A DNA stretch of 11,329 bases from Verrucomicrobiaceae bacterium (lineage in GTDB: Bacteria; Verrucomicrobiota; Verrucomicrobiae; Verrucomicrobiales; Akkermansiaceae). Below the pieces are notes generated by a model. The model worked only from the letters and a program-made list of their open reading frames with translations, was not told the origin of the DNA and did not search any database. Position numbers and translations under genes: made by a program. Every line of letters begins with the position of its first letter. The stretch's first letter is position 1. This document shows, one piece after another, positions 1 to 6,200 of the stretch. Location of the stretch: contig CANBTO010000110.1 of the NCBI GenBank assembly GCA_947372405.1, positions 1-11,329 of the forward strand, in the 5' to 3' direction.

Positions 1-66
1 GCGGTGGCCAAGGTATCGATGAAAAACCGGCTCAAACGCCTGCTGGAGGAAAACGGCCCGGTTTGA
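1..66 (+). CDS. C-terminal tail of an unidentified protein (partial)
   Basis: Frame 1 is open from the first base to a TGA at 64-66 and gives 21 residues, ending KRLLEENGPV. The tail is basic then acidic and probably helical. The start and nearly all of the protein lie upstream of the window, so the family cannot be recognised. It runs on the same strand as the SPF-repeat gene, 96 bp upstream of it. The gap (67-162) contains T-rich stretches but no convincing hairpin or complete promoter. Confidence 0.55.
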   Translation, partial: AVAKVSMKNRLKRLLEENGPV

Positions 67-162
67 CTTTTTTGCGGTCAGGCTCGACTTTTCGCCTTCG
101 TTAAGCTGTTTTTCCCATGTTGATGCGGATTGCGCACGCCATAACTCCAAACTGATCCCAAA

Positions 163-1179
163 ATGAGCACGAACCGAGGAATATTCGAAAGTTTCCCGAG
201 CCAGCAGGCCGGACGTCAGGATTCGCCGTTTGCCGTGGTTCAGGAGCCAGCGGTGGAGCAACCTGCGGCAGCACCAAGTCCGTTTGCCGCGGTAGCCCGT
301 CACGACTCGCCCTTCATGGTGGTGGATGATGCCGCCGAGTCACGGCCCTCCGAATTCAGCAGGCCCGTGAAACTTCCGGAGCGTCGCAAGGTGGATTCCC
401 CGTTCCAAATGGCGGAGCCCAGCGAGGGATTCGGGTATGAGGCACCGGCGCGCGCCTTCGCCCCAAGTCCGTTCGAAGTGGCTCCGGCCGCGCCTGCCGC
501 ATCGCCGTTTTCCGTCCCTGCGCAGCCCGCGCAAGTGGCCCCGGCCGCATCGCCTTTTTCCATCGCACCATCCGCTCCCGCGCCTGCCAGTCCGACTCAG
601 GCGGCGATCGCCGCGTTCACCCAGTGGCAGGAACCGGCACCCGCCGCTCCAGCTCCCCAACCCGCTGCTCAAGCTCCCCAACCCGCAGCCCCGGCACCAC
701 AGCCGGCTCCAGTGGAAGCGGCCCAGCCCGCGCCCGCGCCTCCAGTGCAGGTCCCTTCGGTTTTCGCCGCAACCCCGCAAGCCGCTCCCGCGCCACAGCC
801 GGCTCCCGCAGCGGCACCACAGTCCACCGATCCGCTATCGGACTCTTTCAACATCCGCCAGCTCGAGCTGCGCGCCATCTTCGGTGTGGACCGCGAAATG
901 AGCGCCGACGAAATCCTCCAGCGTTCCCGAGCCCTGCCTGGCATGCGTAACATCGCCCGCGTCGGCACCCTGGACATGGGCACGCTGGACGCGCTGAAGA
1001 ACCTGCTGCCGAGCCTCGGCTTTGGCAGCGGCGCGCTGAAACTCTATTCGGGTTCGGTTCCGCTGGAATTCATCCGCGAAGGCCCGGTGATGCTCGCCGT
1101 GCAGACGGACGGCGGCTTCGCTCCCGGCGTGCGCGAGACGCTGATGATCGTGGCTCGCGAATTGGCGAGGCTTTCCTGA
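163..1179 (+). CDS. Pro/Ala-rich SPF-repeat protein with compact C-terminal domain
   Basis: The protein has 338 residues and two parts. Residues 1 to about 225 are low-complexity and Pro/Ala/Gln-rich. They contain seven Ser-Pro-Phe motifs, at 21, 39, 49, 79, 102, 114 and 130, usually as D/P/A-SPF plus a small or hydrophobic residue. Residues 150-220 are almost pure APQPA-type repeats. Residues about 225-338 look folded, with alternating helices and strands, a segment reading ALPGMRNIARV (about 256-266), and a final amphipathic helix ending RELARLS. The arrangement loosely recalls the Roadblock/LC7 (MglB-like) fold, but this is an impression and I assign no function. There is no signal peptide or membrane segment, so it is probably cytoplasmic. 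ATG 163 is the first start in the frame and has no clear ribosome-binding site. A diverged copy of the last codons recurs at 2271-2307. Confidence 0.8.
   Translation: MSTNRGIFESFPSQQAGRQDSPFAVVQEPAVEQPAAAPSPFAAVARHDSPFMVVDDAAESRPSEFSRPVKLPERRKVDSPFQMAEPSEGFGYEAPARAFAPSPFEVAPAAPAASPFSVPAQPAQVAPAASPFSIAPSAPAPASPTQAAIAAFTQWQEPAPAAPAPQPAAQAPQPAAPAPQPAPVEAAQPAPAPPVQVPSVFAATPQAAPAPQPAPAAAPQSTDPLSDSFNIRQLELRAIFGVDREMSADEILQRSRALPGMRNIARVGTLDMGTLDALKNLLPSLGFGSGALKLYSGSVPLEFIREGPVMLAVQTDGGFAPGVRETLMIVARELARLS
651..713 (+). repeat. 21-bp tandem repeat coding APQPA units
   Basis: The unit beginning AGCTCCCCAACCCGC occurs at 651 and again at 672, exactly 21 bp apart. A third, degenerate unit follows from 693. 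It encodes seven-residue APQPAAx repeats within the linker of the SPF-repeat protein. Slippage at this array could change linker length between strains. Confidence 0.6.
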
Positions 1180-1190
1180 ATGCCGTGAAA
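1144..1190 (+). repeat. Direct repeat copy 1 (3' end of the SPF-repeat gene)
   Basis: This copy covers the last 12 codons, including the stop, of the SPF-repeat gene plus 11 bases beyond. It aligns without gaps to 2271-2317 (offset 1127), with 38 of 47 positions equal. The core GGCGAGGCTTTCCTGAA (17 bases, 1164-1180) is perfect and includes the stop codon. Confidence 0.75.
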
Positions 1191-1225
1191 GCCGGATCCT
1201 TCGGAGAGCAGTGCGGGCCAAATGC

Positions 1226-1250
1226 GGTTGTATGGCCACGCCTAACAACC
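1226..1250. repeat. Inverted repeat / stem-loop after the SPF-repeat gene
   Basis: GGTTGT at 1226-1231 pairs with ACAACC at 1245-1250. Inside a two-by-two mismatch, GGC (1234-1236) pairs with GCC (1240-1242) around a 3-nt loop. It lies about 47 bp past the SPF gene's stop codon. It has no T-run, so an intrinsic terminator is doubtful. A protein-binding or recombination site is equally possible. Confidence 0.4.
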
Positions 1251-1374
1251 AGACGCGAAATTCGGCAATTCGTCAGTCCTAGTATTGAAATCCAGGGACC
1301 CCGTTCATGAGTCCGTCCAACGTATCCGCTGTTGAAGTCAATGGTCACAGGACGCATTGACAAGTGAATCAGGA

Positions 1375-1713
1375 ATGTGTGGGTTTGGCATCATGTCATA
1401 CATCATGTTGTTTGGCTCTGGATTCTTGCTCTTTGCGGGTTCGATATTCGGATTGTTTCCAAGAGCCAGCCATTATTGGCGCGCGGCGGGCCTCTGCGGC
1501 TGTGTCGCCTTGCTGTTCTGGAGTATGGCTCTTGCCCTCTATCATCTGGACTGCGGTTTTGAACAACTGGGTTCAAAAAACGGGTTGGGTGATCCGGCCC
1601 GAGTCGCAAACGAAATCGGTGCGGGTCTGCTGTGTATCACGGGATTGTTCCTCTTGCCTCCCAGTCTGATTCTGTTCGCCGTGGGATGTTTCATCAGAAA
1701 GGAAGGCAAGTGA
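1375..1713 (+). CDS. Small membrane protein A (three predicted TM segments)
   Basis: From ATG 1375 the product has 112 residues with three hydrophobic stretches, at about 8-28, 37-56 and 83-106. Between TM2 and TM3 is a polar loop of about 25 residues with one Cys. The C-terminus, FIRKEGK, is positively charged and so probably cytoplasmic. The start is uncertain. TTG 1357 has an AGGA four bases upstream and would add six residues, while ATG 1393 would remove six. I recognise no family. The stop shares its last base with the next start (TGATG at 1711-1715), so translation of the two genes is probably coupled. Its base composition is more AT-rich than the surrounding genes. Confidence 0.65.
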   Translation: MCGFGIMSYIMLFGSGFLLFAGSIFGLFPRASHYWRAAGLCGCVALLFWSMALALYHLDCGFEQLGSKNGLGDPARVANEIGAGLLCITGLFLLPPSLILFAVGCFIRKEGK

Positions 1714-2000
1714 TGTCATTGCTTCAGACCCCGAACCAAATACTTGCCGAGTTGAATGCCGCACATCTTTCACACAGGCTGAGCATGGTTGATGAGCTGA
1801 AGACGATGGGATATTTCGGCACTCCCATCCTGCTCATGATGTTGGCACTGCCCATCGCTGGGGTGATCCTGATTTTCCTGCGGCCTCACATGGGTGCGCG
1901 GTTGGCTTACTCGATCTTGTGTCTCCTGCCAACGGTGTTCGGACTCATGGGCATGTTGTCGGCTCTTCGCGGTATGTTTGCATCCTTGGGGGTTTCATGA
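1713..2000 (+). CDS. Small membrane protein B (two predicted TM segments)
   Basis: ATG 1713 overlaps the preceding stop by one base and is preceded by an excellent ribosome-binding sequence, AAGGAAGG, at about 1699-1706. This is why I chose it over the longer in-frame start at 1632. The 95-residue product begins with an amphipathic stretch (about 5-31). Two hydrophobic helices follow, at about 34-56 and 63-84, joined by the short basic loop RPHMGAR. The two-helix hairpin with a polar N-terminal helix faintly recalls parts of MotA/TolQ/ExbB-type channel subunits. It is much too short for those families and the resemblance may only reflect hydrophobicity. The next gene starts on the base directly after its stop. 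Confidence 0.65.
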   Translation: MSLLQTPNQILAELNAAHLSHRLSMVDELKTMGYFGTPILLMMLALPIAGVILIFLRPHMGARLAYSILCLLPTVFGLMGMLSALRGMFASLGVS

Positions 2001-2159
2001 ATGGCAGATGGCCCCGGTTTGATGCTGGCATTTTCAGAGATCTCCCGGGTGCTCGTGTTTGGTCTATTCGTCTCCGCGTTCGCCATGAGCCTCGCGATCC
2101 TCGTCTGGTTGATGCCTAAACGCGAGCGATCGGCGCCGCCACAATTGCCGATTGAATGA
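2001..2159 (+). CDS. Tiny membrane protein C (52 aa, one predicted TM)
   Basis: ATG 2001 follows the TGA at 1998-2000 with no gap, and a G-rich run at about 1988-1992 could act as a weak ribosome-binding site. The 52-residue product has one clear hydrophobic helix (about 17-37, from RVLVFGLFV to WLM). A basic PKRER segment and a proline-containing polar tail follow, the pattern of an N-out/C-in bitopic protein. Competing frame: an ATG at 1997 overlapping the stop gives a 40-residue Arg-rich peptide without a membrane segment, which I judge less likely. No family is recognised. Its position as third of three stacked small membrane genes suggests one membrane complex. Confidence 0.55.
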   Translation: MADGPGLMLAFSEISRVLVFGLFVSAFAMSLAILVWLMPKRERSAPPQLPIE

Positions 2160-2270
2160 TGTTTGCCCGAGTCTGTTCCCTCGGCTGATCCGGTCGGCAT
2201 CAAGATGACCAAGAGACAGACGATTGACTGCTGACCAAGGACCGGGCCATTTGTCAGATTTGAGACGTCC

Positions 2271-2317
2271 ATGATCGCGGTGCGCGAACCGGCGAGGCTT
2301 TCCTGAAGGTTGCGAAA
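2271..2317 (+). repeat. Direct repeat copy 2 (decayed 3' end of the SPF-repeat gene)
   Basis: In frame it reads MIAVREPARLS followed by TGA, against MIVARELARLS in the intact gene. The frame is closed by a TGA at 2232-2234, so nothing like the full domain remains. The copy ends only a few bases before the stop codon of the convergent glutaredoxin-like gene. It may therefore mark the original junction between the two genes before the 1.1-kb block appeared. Confidence 0.65.
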
Positions 2318-2320
2318 CCG

Positions 2321-2566
2321 CTAGAACGCGCCGCGTTCCGTTAGAAACGGAACGAGCTCCTCCACGCCGAAGTCCGCGAGAACCTCTCCGTTCCAGTCAA
2401 GGGTCGGCGCTTTTGATTGGCCGGACAGATCGACCATTTCCTTCATGGCGGACGGGTCGCCGGAGACCACGACGATTCTCACGTCGATTTGCTTCTGGCG
2501 GAGGAAATCGACGGCCTCGTCGCACCATGGGCAGCCGGGTTTGATGTAGAGAACGGGGAGTGACAT
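2321..2566 (-). CDS. Glutaredoxin-like thiol-disulfide protein
   Basis: The 81-residue product has the thioredoxin-fold layout of a glutaredoxin. It has an N-terminal strand (LPVLYIKP), a CPWC redox motif at residues 12-15, helix 1 and strand 2 (VRIVVVSGD). The cis-proline site is in KAPTL (P54), followed by NGEVLADF and a last helix. Such proteins reduce protein or glutathione mixed disulfides, or act as electron donors, in the cytoplasm. It lacks the usual TVP before the cis-proline (APT here), and I see no clear glutathione signature beyond the CPWC. ATG at 2566 was chosen because the frame upstream of it (to 2776) lies antisense within menA and is low in plausibility. It is divergent from menA, leaving very little room for two promoters. 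The stop is TAG, unlike most genes here. Confidence 0.85.
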   Translation of the reverse strand: MSLPVLYIKPGCPWCDEAVDFLRQKQIDVRIVVVSGDPSAMKEMVDLSGQSKAPTLDWNGEVLADFGVEELVPFLTERGAF

Positions 2567-2620
2567 CCACGAATCGGATTGGAACAGGCCCTCGTTGTCG
2601 AGTCTGATCGGGGAAATGGT

Positions 2621-3544
2621 GTGGCATCGCCCTGGGCTTTGCGCTCCACTCGGCGCGTGACCGCGTCCGTCCTCAAGTCCTGCGTGCTGGCCGCGCGCCC
2701 GAAGACGCTGCCCGCCGCCGTCGTGCCGGTGTGGGTGGGCTGCGTGCTGGCATGGAAACTCGACGGCGCTTTTCAACCGTGGCTGGCGCTCTGGACACTG
2801 GCAGGAGCCGTCGCGATCCAGATCGCTACGAATTTCTTCAACGACGCGATCGACTCGAAAAAGGGCGCTGACACCGAACGCCGGCTTGGCCCCGTGCGCG
2901 TGACGGCTTCCGGCATGATGTCGCCGCGCGCCGTGATGGCCGTGGCGGCGGGTTTCCTGGGGGTGGCGCTGGTCTGCGGCGTCTTTCTCTATCAGGCGCG
3001 CGGCTGGCCGATCGTGGCCATCGGCATTCCCTCGCTGTTTCTTGCCTACGGTTATACCGGGGGGCCGTTTCCGCTGGCCTATCGCGGGATGGGCGAGTTG
3101 TTCGTGATCGCCTTCTTCGGATTGGTGGCGGTGACGGGCACGGTGTTCATCCAGACCGGCGCATGGCCGCGCGAGGCCTTGCTGTTAGGCGCGCAGACCG
3201 GCCTGCTTTCCGCGGTGCTCATCTCCATCAACAACTTCCGCGACCGCGACGAGGACTCGACGACCGGGAAACGCACGCTTGCCGTGCGCTTCGGCCCGAA
3301 AGCGGCGGCGGCGGTGATCTGGCTGGAGATCAAGCTGGCGGCCTTCGCCGGGATCGCGTGGTGGTCGTTCGGCCAGCCATCGCTGATGGCGGCGAGCCTG
3401 CCGGTGTTGCTGTTAGGCGCGCGCATCATCTGGGGCGTGCTGACGCTTCCACCGGGACCGGCCTTCAATCGTTTGCTGGCGCTCGGTGGCCTGCAACTGG
3501 TGCTTTTCGCCGCCGTGTTCCATCTGTCCGCCACGTTTGCCTGA
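2621..3544 (+). CDS. menA: 1,4-dihydroxy-2-naphthoate polyprenyltransferase MenA
   Basis: MenA is the inner-membrane UbiA-family enzyme that joins a polyprenyl chain to 1,4-dihydroxy-2-naphthoate, giving demethylmenaquinone. Counting from GTG 2621 (307 residues), the N-terminal signature AARPKTLPAAVVPVWVG is at about 24-40. The first Asp-rich motif, NDAID, is at 74-78 and the second, NFRDRDED followed by STTGKRTLAVRFG, at 205-225. These bind Mg2+ and the prenyl diphosphate. Hydrophobic helices fill the rest, about eight to nine in all, and the length is normal for the family. GTG 2621 has GGGGA about five bases upstream. TTG 2579 and GTG 2657 are alternatives in the same frame. menC starts 3 nt after the stop, so the two are probably co-transcribed. 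Confidence 0.93.
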   Translation: MASPWALRSTRRVTASVLKSCVLAARPKTLPAAVVPVWVGCVLAWKLDGAFQPWLALWTLAGAVAIQIATNFFNDAIDSKKGADTERRLGPVRVTASGMMSPRAVMAVAAGFLGVALVCGVFLYQARGWPIVAIGIPSLFLAYGYTGGPFPLAYRGMGELFVIAFFGLVAVTGTVFIQTGAWPREALLLGAQTGLLSAVLISINNFRDRDEDSTTGKRTLAVRFGPKAAAAVIWLEIKLAAFAGIAWWSFGQPSLMAASLPVLLLGARIIWGVLTLPPGPAFNRLLALGGLQLVLFAAVFHLSATFA

Positions 3545-3547
3545 ACC

Positions 3548-4516
3548 ATGCTGCCCACCGACCAGAAACCCATGATCTCCCGCTACCGCCTGAAGTCGCG
3601 GGGTTTTCTGAATTCCATCTCCAAGCGCCGCGAGTTCGAGGGCGTGCTGATCCAGATCGACGGCGGATTCGGCTGCATCCAGCCATGGCCGGAGCTGGGT
3701 GATCCACCGCTGGAGAAATGCCTCGCGGACCTGGCGGGCGCGCGGCGGTGGCCGATTGTCAGACGAGCGGTCCGCTGCGCGGAATACGACCGCGCGGCGC
3801 GGGTGTTCGACCACTCGTTGTTCGAGGACATGGAAGTTCCAGAGAGTCATGCCACGCTCACCGTCGCGCGGGCCGAGGGAGTCGCCAACGCGGTGGAGGC
3901 CGGATTCACGACGATCAAGCTGAAGGCCGGCGGAAACCCCGGGGCGGAAATCAAGTTCCTCGACGAAATGGCGGCGGAACATCCCGCGCTGAAATGGCGG
4001 CTGGATTTCAACGAGTCCCTGGAACCCACCTCCGCAACGGCATATCTCACATCCCTCGCCGAAAAGACGCGGGCCGCCATCGACTTCGTGGAGGATCCCT
4101 GCCCGTATTCGGAAACCGCATGGAACGAACTGCACCGCGCCACGCGGATCAAACTCGCGGTGGACCGCGAATCCGCGCCATCCAGCACGGCGGCGCAGGT
4201 AATGGTGATCAAGCCGGCGATCGACGAGCCGTTCCTGCTAGGTGAGGCGGCGCTTCAAAACCGTCAGCGGGTGGTGATGACAAGCTACATGGACCACCCG
4301 GTGGGCCAGACCTTCGCCGCGTGGGAGGCCGCGCGGCTGGGCCTGCAGTTTCCCGGGCTCGTTGGTCTCTGCGGCCTGCAGACGCACCATCTTTTCGAGC
4401 CGGACGATTTCACGTTGATGCTAGGTCCGTGGCTGCCGGTCTTCCAACCTCCGGCAGGAAACGGGCTGGGTTTCGATGATTTGTTAGACGCACTGCCATG
4501 GACACGGCTCTACTGA
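3548..4516 (+). CDS. menC: o-Succinylbenzoate synthase MenC
   Basis: MenC dehydrates SHCHC to o-succinylbenzoate in menaquinone synthesis. The 322-residue product is an enolase-superfamily member of the muconate-lactonizing subgroup. All the expected active-site residues are visible: the KxK at 124-126 (IKLKAGG) and metal ligands D153 (RLDFNES), E182 (VEDPCP) and D206 (AVDRES). The second catalytic lysine is K222 (VIKPA). The N-terminal capping domain is short, about 95 residues, but near the family's usual size. ATG 3548 lies 3 nt after the menA stop. In-frame ATG 3572 would remove eight residues. It overlaps menE by 19 nt. The enolase superfamily also contains dipeptide epimerases and N-succinylamino-acid racemases, but the menA/menE context settles the assignment. 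Confidence 0.92.
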   Translation: MLPTDQKPMISRYRLKSRGFLNSISKRREFEGVLIQIDGGFGCIQPWPELGDPPLEKCLADLAGARRWPIVRRAVRCAEYDRAARVFDHSLFEDMEVPESHATLTVARAEGVANAVEAGFTTIKLKAGGNPGAEIKFLDEMAAEHPALKWRLDFNESLEPTSATAYLTSLAEKTRAAIDFVEDPCPYSETAWNELHRATRIKLAVDRESAPSSTAAQVMVIKPAIDEPFLLGEAALQNRQRVVMTSYMDHPVGQTFAAWEAARLGLQFPGLVGLCGLQTHHLFEPDDFTLMLGPWLPVFQPPAGNGLGFDDLLDALPWTRLY

Positions 4517-5619
4517 CCACCAGAGCTTTCTGGGAGGATCCCACGCCATTCGCGGCGGGGAGTTTTCCCGGAGAAATTCCGGCGTGCGAGGAGTTGCTGG
4601 AGCACGTGTTGTTTGAAACCTCCGGCAGCTCAGGCACGCCGAAATGGATCGCCTTGTCCAAGGATGCGCTGCTTGCCTCGGCGGCGGCGGTGAACGCGCA
4701 TCTGGACGTAAGCGCGTCGTCATGCTGGGGCCTTGCGCTGCCTGCCCGTCATGTCGGCGGCTTCGGCGTTGCGGCCAGAGCCTTCGCCGCCGGCTGTGCC
4801 TTCCGCGAGTTCGGCGGTCGCTGGGATGCCGCCGGCTTCACCCAATGGCTCGGGGAAAACCATGTCACCCACACTTCGCTGGTGCCCGCGCAGGTGCACG
4901 ATCTGGTCTCCGCCGGGCTGCGTGCGCCCGCGTCGCTGCGCGCAATCGTGGTCGGTGGCGGACGCATGGAAACCGAGACGGGCAATGCCGCGAGAACGCT
5001 CGGCTGGCCGGTGCTTGCGAGTTATGGCATGACAGAGGCCGCGTCCCAGATCGCCACACAGGGGCTGGCATCCCTGGGCGAGATCTATCAGCCCGCGCCG
5101 ATTCCGGTCCTGCCGGTCTGGAATGTGGAGGCCTGCGAGGACCAACGGCTGCGCATCAACGGACCGGCCTTGTTCTCGGGCGTGCTTGTTAGGGAAAGCA
5201 GCGGCTGGGTTTTTAAAAAACGAACGGAGGAATGGCATCAGACGGAGGACCGTGTGATCCTTGCCAACGGCTGCATCACGCCGCTCGGCCGTGCGGACAC
5301 CCAGGTCAAGGTGCTGGGTGAACTTGTGGATCTGTCAGCCATCGAACTCGAACTCGCCCATCTATCAGGCGGCAGGCTCGCACCTGGTTCCTTCGCCGTC
5401 GTCGCGCGGCCGGACGCGCGGGCGGAACACGTGCTGGTGCCGGTGTTTGATGCCTCGGTGGAGCCGCATGTCATCGCGGCCGTCCTTGCAGCACATGCGG
5501 AGAACGCGCCGGGCTTCAAACGACTGCGGGATGCGGTCGTGCTTGAGGATTTTCCCAAAAGCCCCTTGGGCAAGCCGCGCCGGAAGGATATCGCGGAGCG
5601 GATTCGCCCGACAAGCTGA
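4498..5619 (+). CDS. menE: o-Succinylbenzoate-CoA ligase MenE (short form)
   Basis: MenE adenylates o-succinylbenzoate with ATP and transfers it to coenzyme A. The 373-residue product carries the ANL-superfamily motifs in order. The phosphate loop TSGSSGTPK is at 41-49, SLVPAQVHDLV at 127-137, the A5 motif SYGMTEAAS at 175-183, and D251 is the likely ribose-contacting aspartate. The hinge region GRADTQVKVLGE is at 264-275, and SPLGKPRRKD holds the catalytic lysine K359. Many MenE proteins have about 450-490 residues. This one lacks most of the N-terminal subdomain before the phosphate loop, leaving only 40 residues there. The sequence is otherwise intact, so a naturally short class is more likely than a truncation. 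ATG 4498 overlaps the menC end by 19 nt, which indicates translational coupling. It is convergent with the GNAT gene, stops 13 nt apart. Confidence 0.92.
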   Translation: MDTALLTTRAFWEDPTPFAAGSFPGEIPACEELLEHVLFETSGSSGTPKWIALSKDALLASAAAVNAHLDVSASSCWGLALPARHVGGFGVAARAFAAGCAFREFGGRWDAAGFTQWLGENHVTHTSLVPAQVHDLVSAGLRAPASLRAIVVGGGRMETETGNAARTLGWPVLASYGMTEAASQIATQGLASLGEIYQPAPIPVLPVWNVEACEDQRLRINGPALFSGVLVRESSGWVFKKRTEEWHQTEDRVILANGCITPLGRADTQVKVLGELVDLSAIELELAHLSGGRLAPGSFAVVARPDARAEHVLVPVFDASVEPHVIAAVLAAHAENAPGFKRLRDAVVLEDFPKSPLGKPRRKDIAERIRPTS

Positions 5620-5632
5620 GTCGTGAATCGGA

Positions 5633-6133
5633 TCAGGCGCTTGGATGGGTGATGCGGTCATAGATCCGCATCCCTCGCGCCTGGTAATTCCCGAGTGCGG
5701 CGGCATGATCGAGAGTGCAGGTATGCACCCAAACCCTGTGGGCGTCCCAAGCCCATGCACGTTTCAGAGCATCGGTCAGCAGCGCGCCGCCGAAACCGCG
5801 GCCAATGAAGTCCGGCGCGAGTCCAAAGTAGGCGATTTCCACCGCTTGGGCATCATCGCGTCGCAGCTCGTAATAGCCCGCGGTCTCACCGCGCCAGGAT
5901 GCGACAAAGGTGCGAAGCTGTTCGGTGGCGACATAGTCCTCCCACTGCTGGTCGTTCCAGCTCTGCTTGTCGATCCACGCCCATCGCTCGCCCACCAGCA
6001 GATAAAGAGAGCGATTGATGCTCCATTGCCGCCCGACCGCCTCACGCACGATGAAATCGGGATCGGACGAACGCGCCGGCACAAGCTCCTCGGGGGAGTT
6101 CATCTGGAGGTAGGTGGTGACGATTTCCGGCAT
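5633..6133 (-). CDS. GNAT-family N-acetyltransferase
   Basis: The 166-residue product is a single GNAT domain that would transfer an acetyl group from acetyl-CoA to an amine. Its substrate cannot be predicted. The strand-4/helix-3 acetyl-CoA site is clear: IAYFGLAPDF (100-109) is followed by IGRGFGG (110-116), matching the R/Q-x-x-G-x-G/A motif. After it come HRVWVHTCTLDHAAALGNYQARGM (132-155, with H137, C139, D142 and H143) and the closing strand. The N-terminal half has the Trp-rich stretch ERWAWIDKQSWNDQQW (49-64). The ATG at 6133 is preferred. The frame is open up to 6391, but that extension overlaps the 81-aa gene in another frame and reads as a shadow. It lies 67 bp downstream of that gene on the same strand. 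Confidence 0.85.
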   Translation of the reverse strand: MPEIVTTYLQMNSPEELVPARSSDPDFIVREAVGRQWSINRSLYLLVGERWAWIDKQSWNDQQWEDYVATEQLRTFVASWRGETAGYYELRRDDAQAVEIAYFGLAPDFIGRGFGGALLTDALKRAWAWDAHRVWVHTCTLDHAAALGNYQARGMRIYDRITHPSA

Positions 6134-6200
6134 GGTGTGATCCGCTGTAACTCTGAATAAAACGTTGTCTGGATTCCGGCCAATAAATTCTGGTAATTCG

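Larger units (their letters stand above)
1180..2306. other. Possible inserted cassette of small membrane genes
   Basis: This roughly 1.1-kb block lies between the two copies of the SPF gene's 3' end. Sampled lines, for example 1381-1440, are about 47% G+C, well below the men genes downstream. Its three genes encode only small hydrophobic proteins in touching or overlapping order. I saw no integrase, transposase or terminal inverted repeat, so the mechanism is unknown. Insertion at a gene 3' end with regeneration of the end, or duplication followed by decay, would both fit. The boundaries are approximate. Confidence 0.4.

Noticed and set aside
340..820. Long frames on the other strand and frames of the SPF-repeat gene, rich in Arg/Gly
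   Set aside because: They are shadows of a GC-rich, repetitive coding sequence and contain no recognisable domain.
1240..1340. An integron attC site, because GCCTAACAA at 1240-1248 resembles the R'' end
   Set aside because: A matching GTTRRRY partner is not found at the expected distance (GTTGAAG at 1331 ends in a purine), and the sequences between do not form the long attC hairpin. A HattCI-type covariance search would settle it.
1713..2000. Membrane protein B as a MotA/TolQ/ExbB subunit
   Set aside because: Only two short helices and 95 residues, with none of the family's longer cytoplasmic loop or signature residues. The resemblance is hydrophobicity only.
1997..2119. A 40-codon Arg-rich frame starting with ATGA overlap after membrane protein B
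   Set aside because: The frame at 2001 gives a proper membrane helix and basic flank, while this one gives a random-looking basic peptide.
2567..2776. N-terminal extension of the glutaredoxin-like protein to 151 aa
   Set aside because: It lies antisense to the menA start region, reads as low-quality His/Gly/Arg sequence, and the glutaredoxin fold begins exactly at the ATG at 2566.
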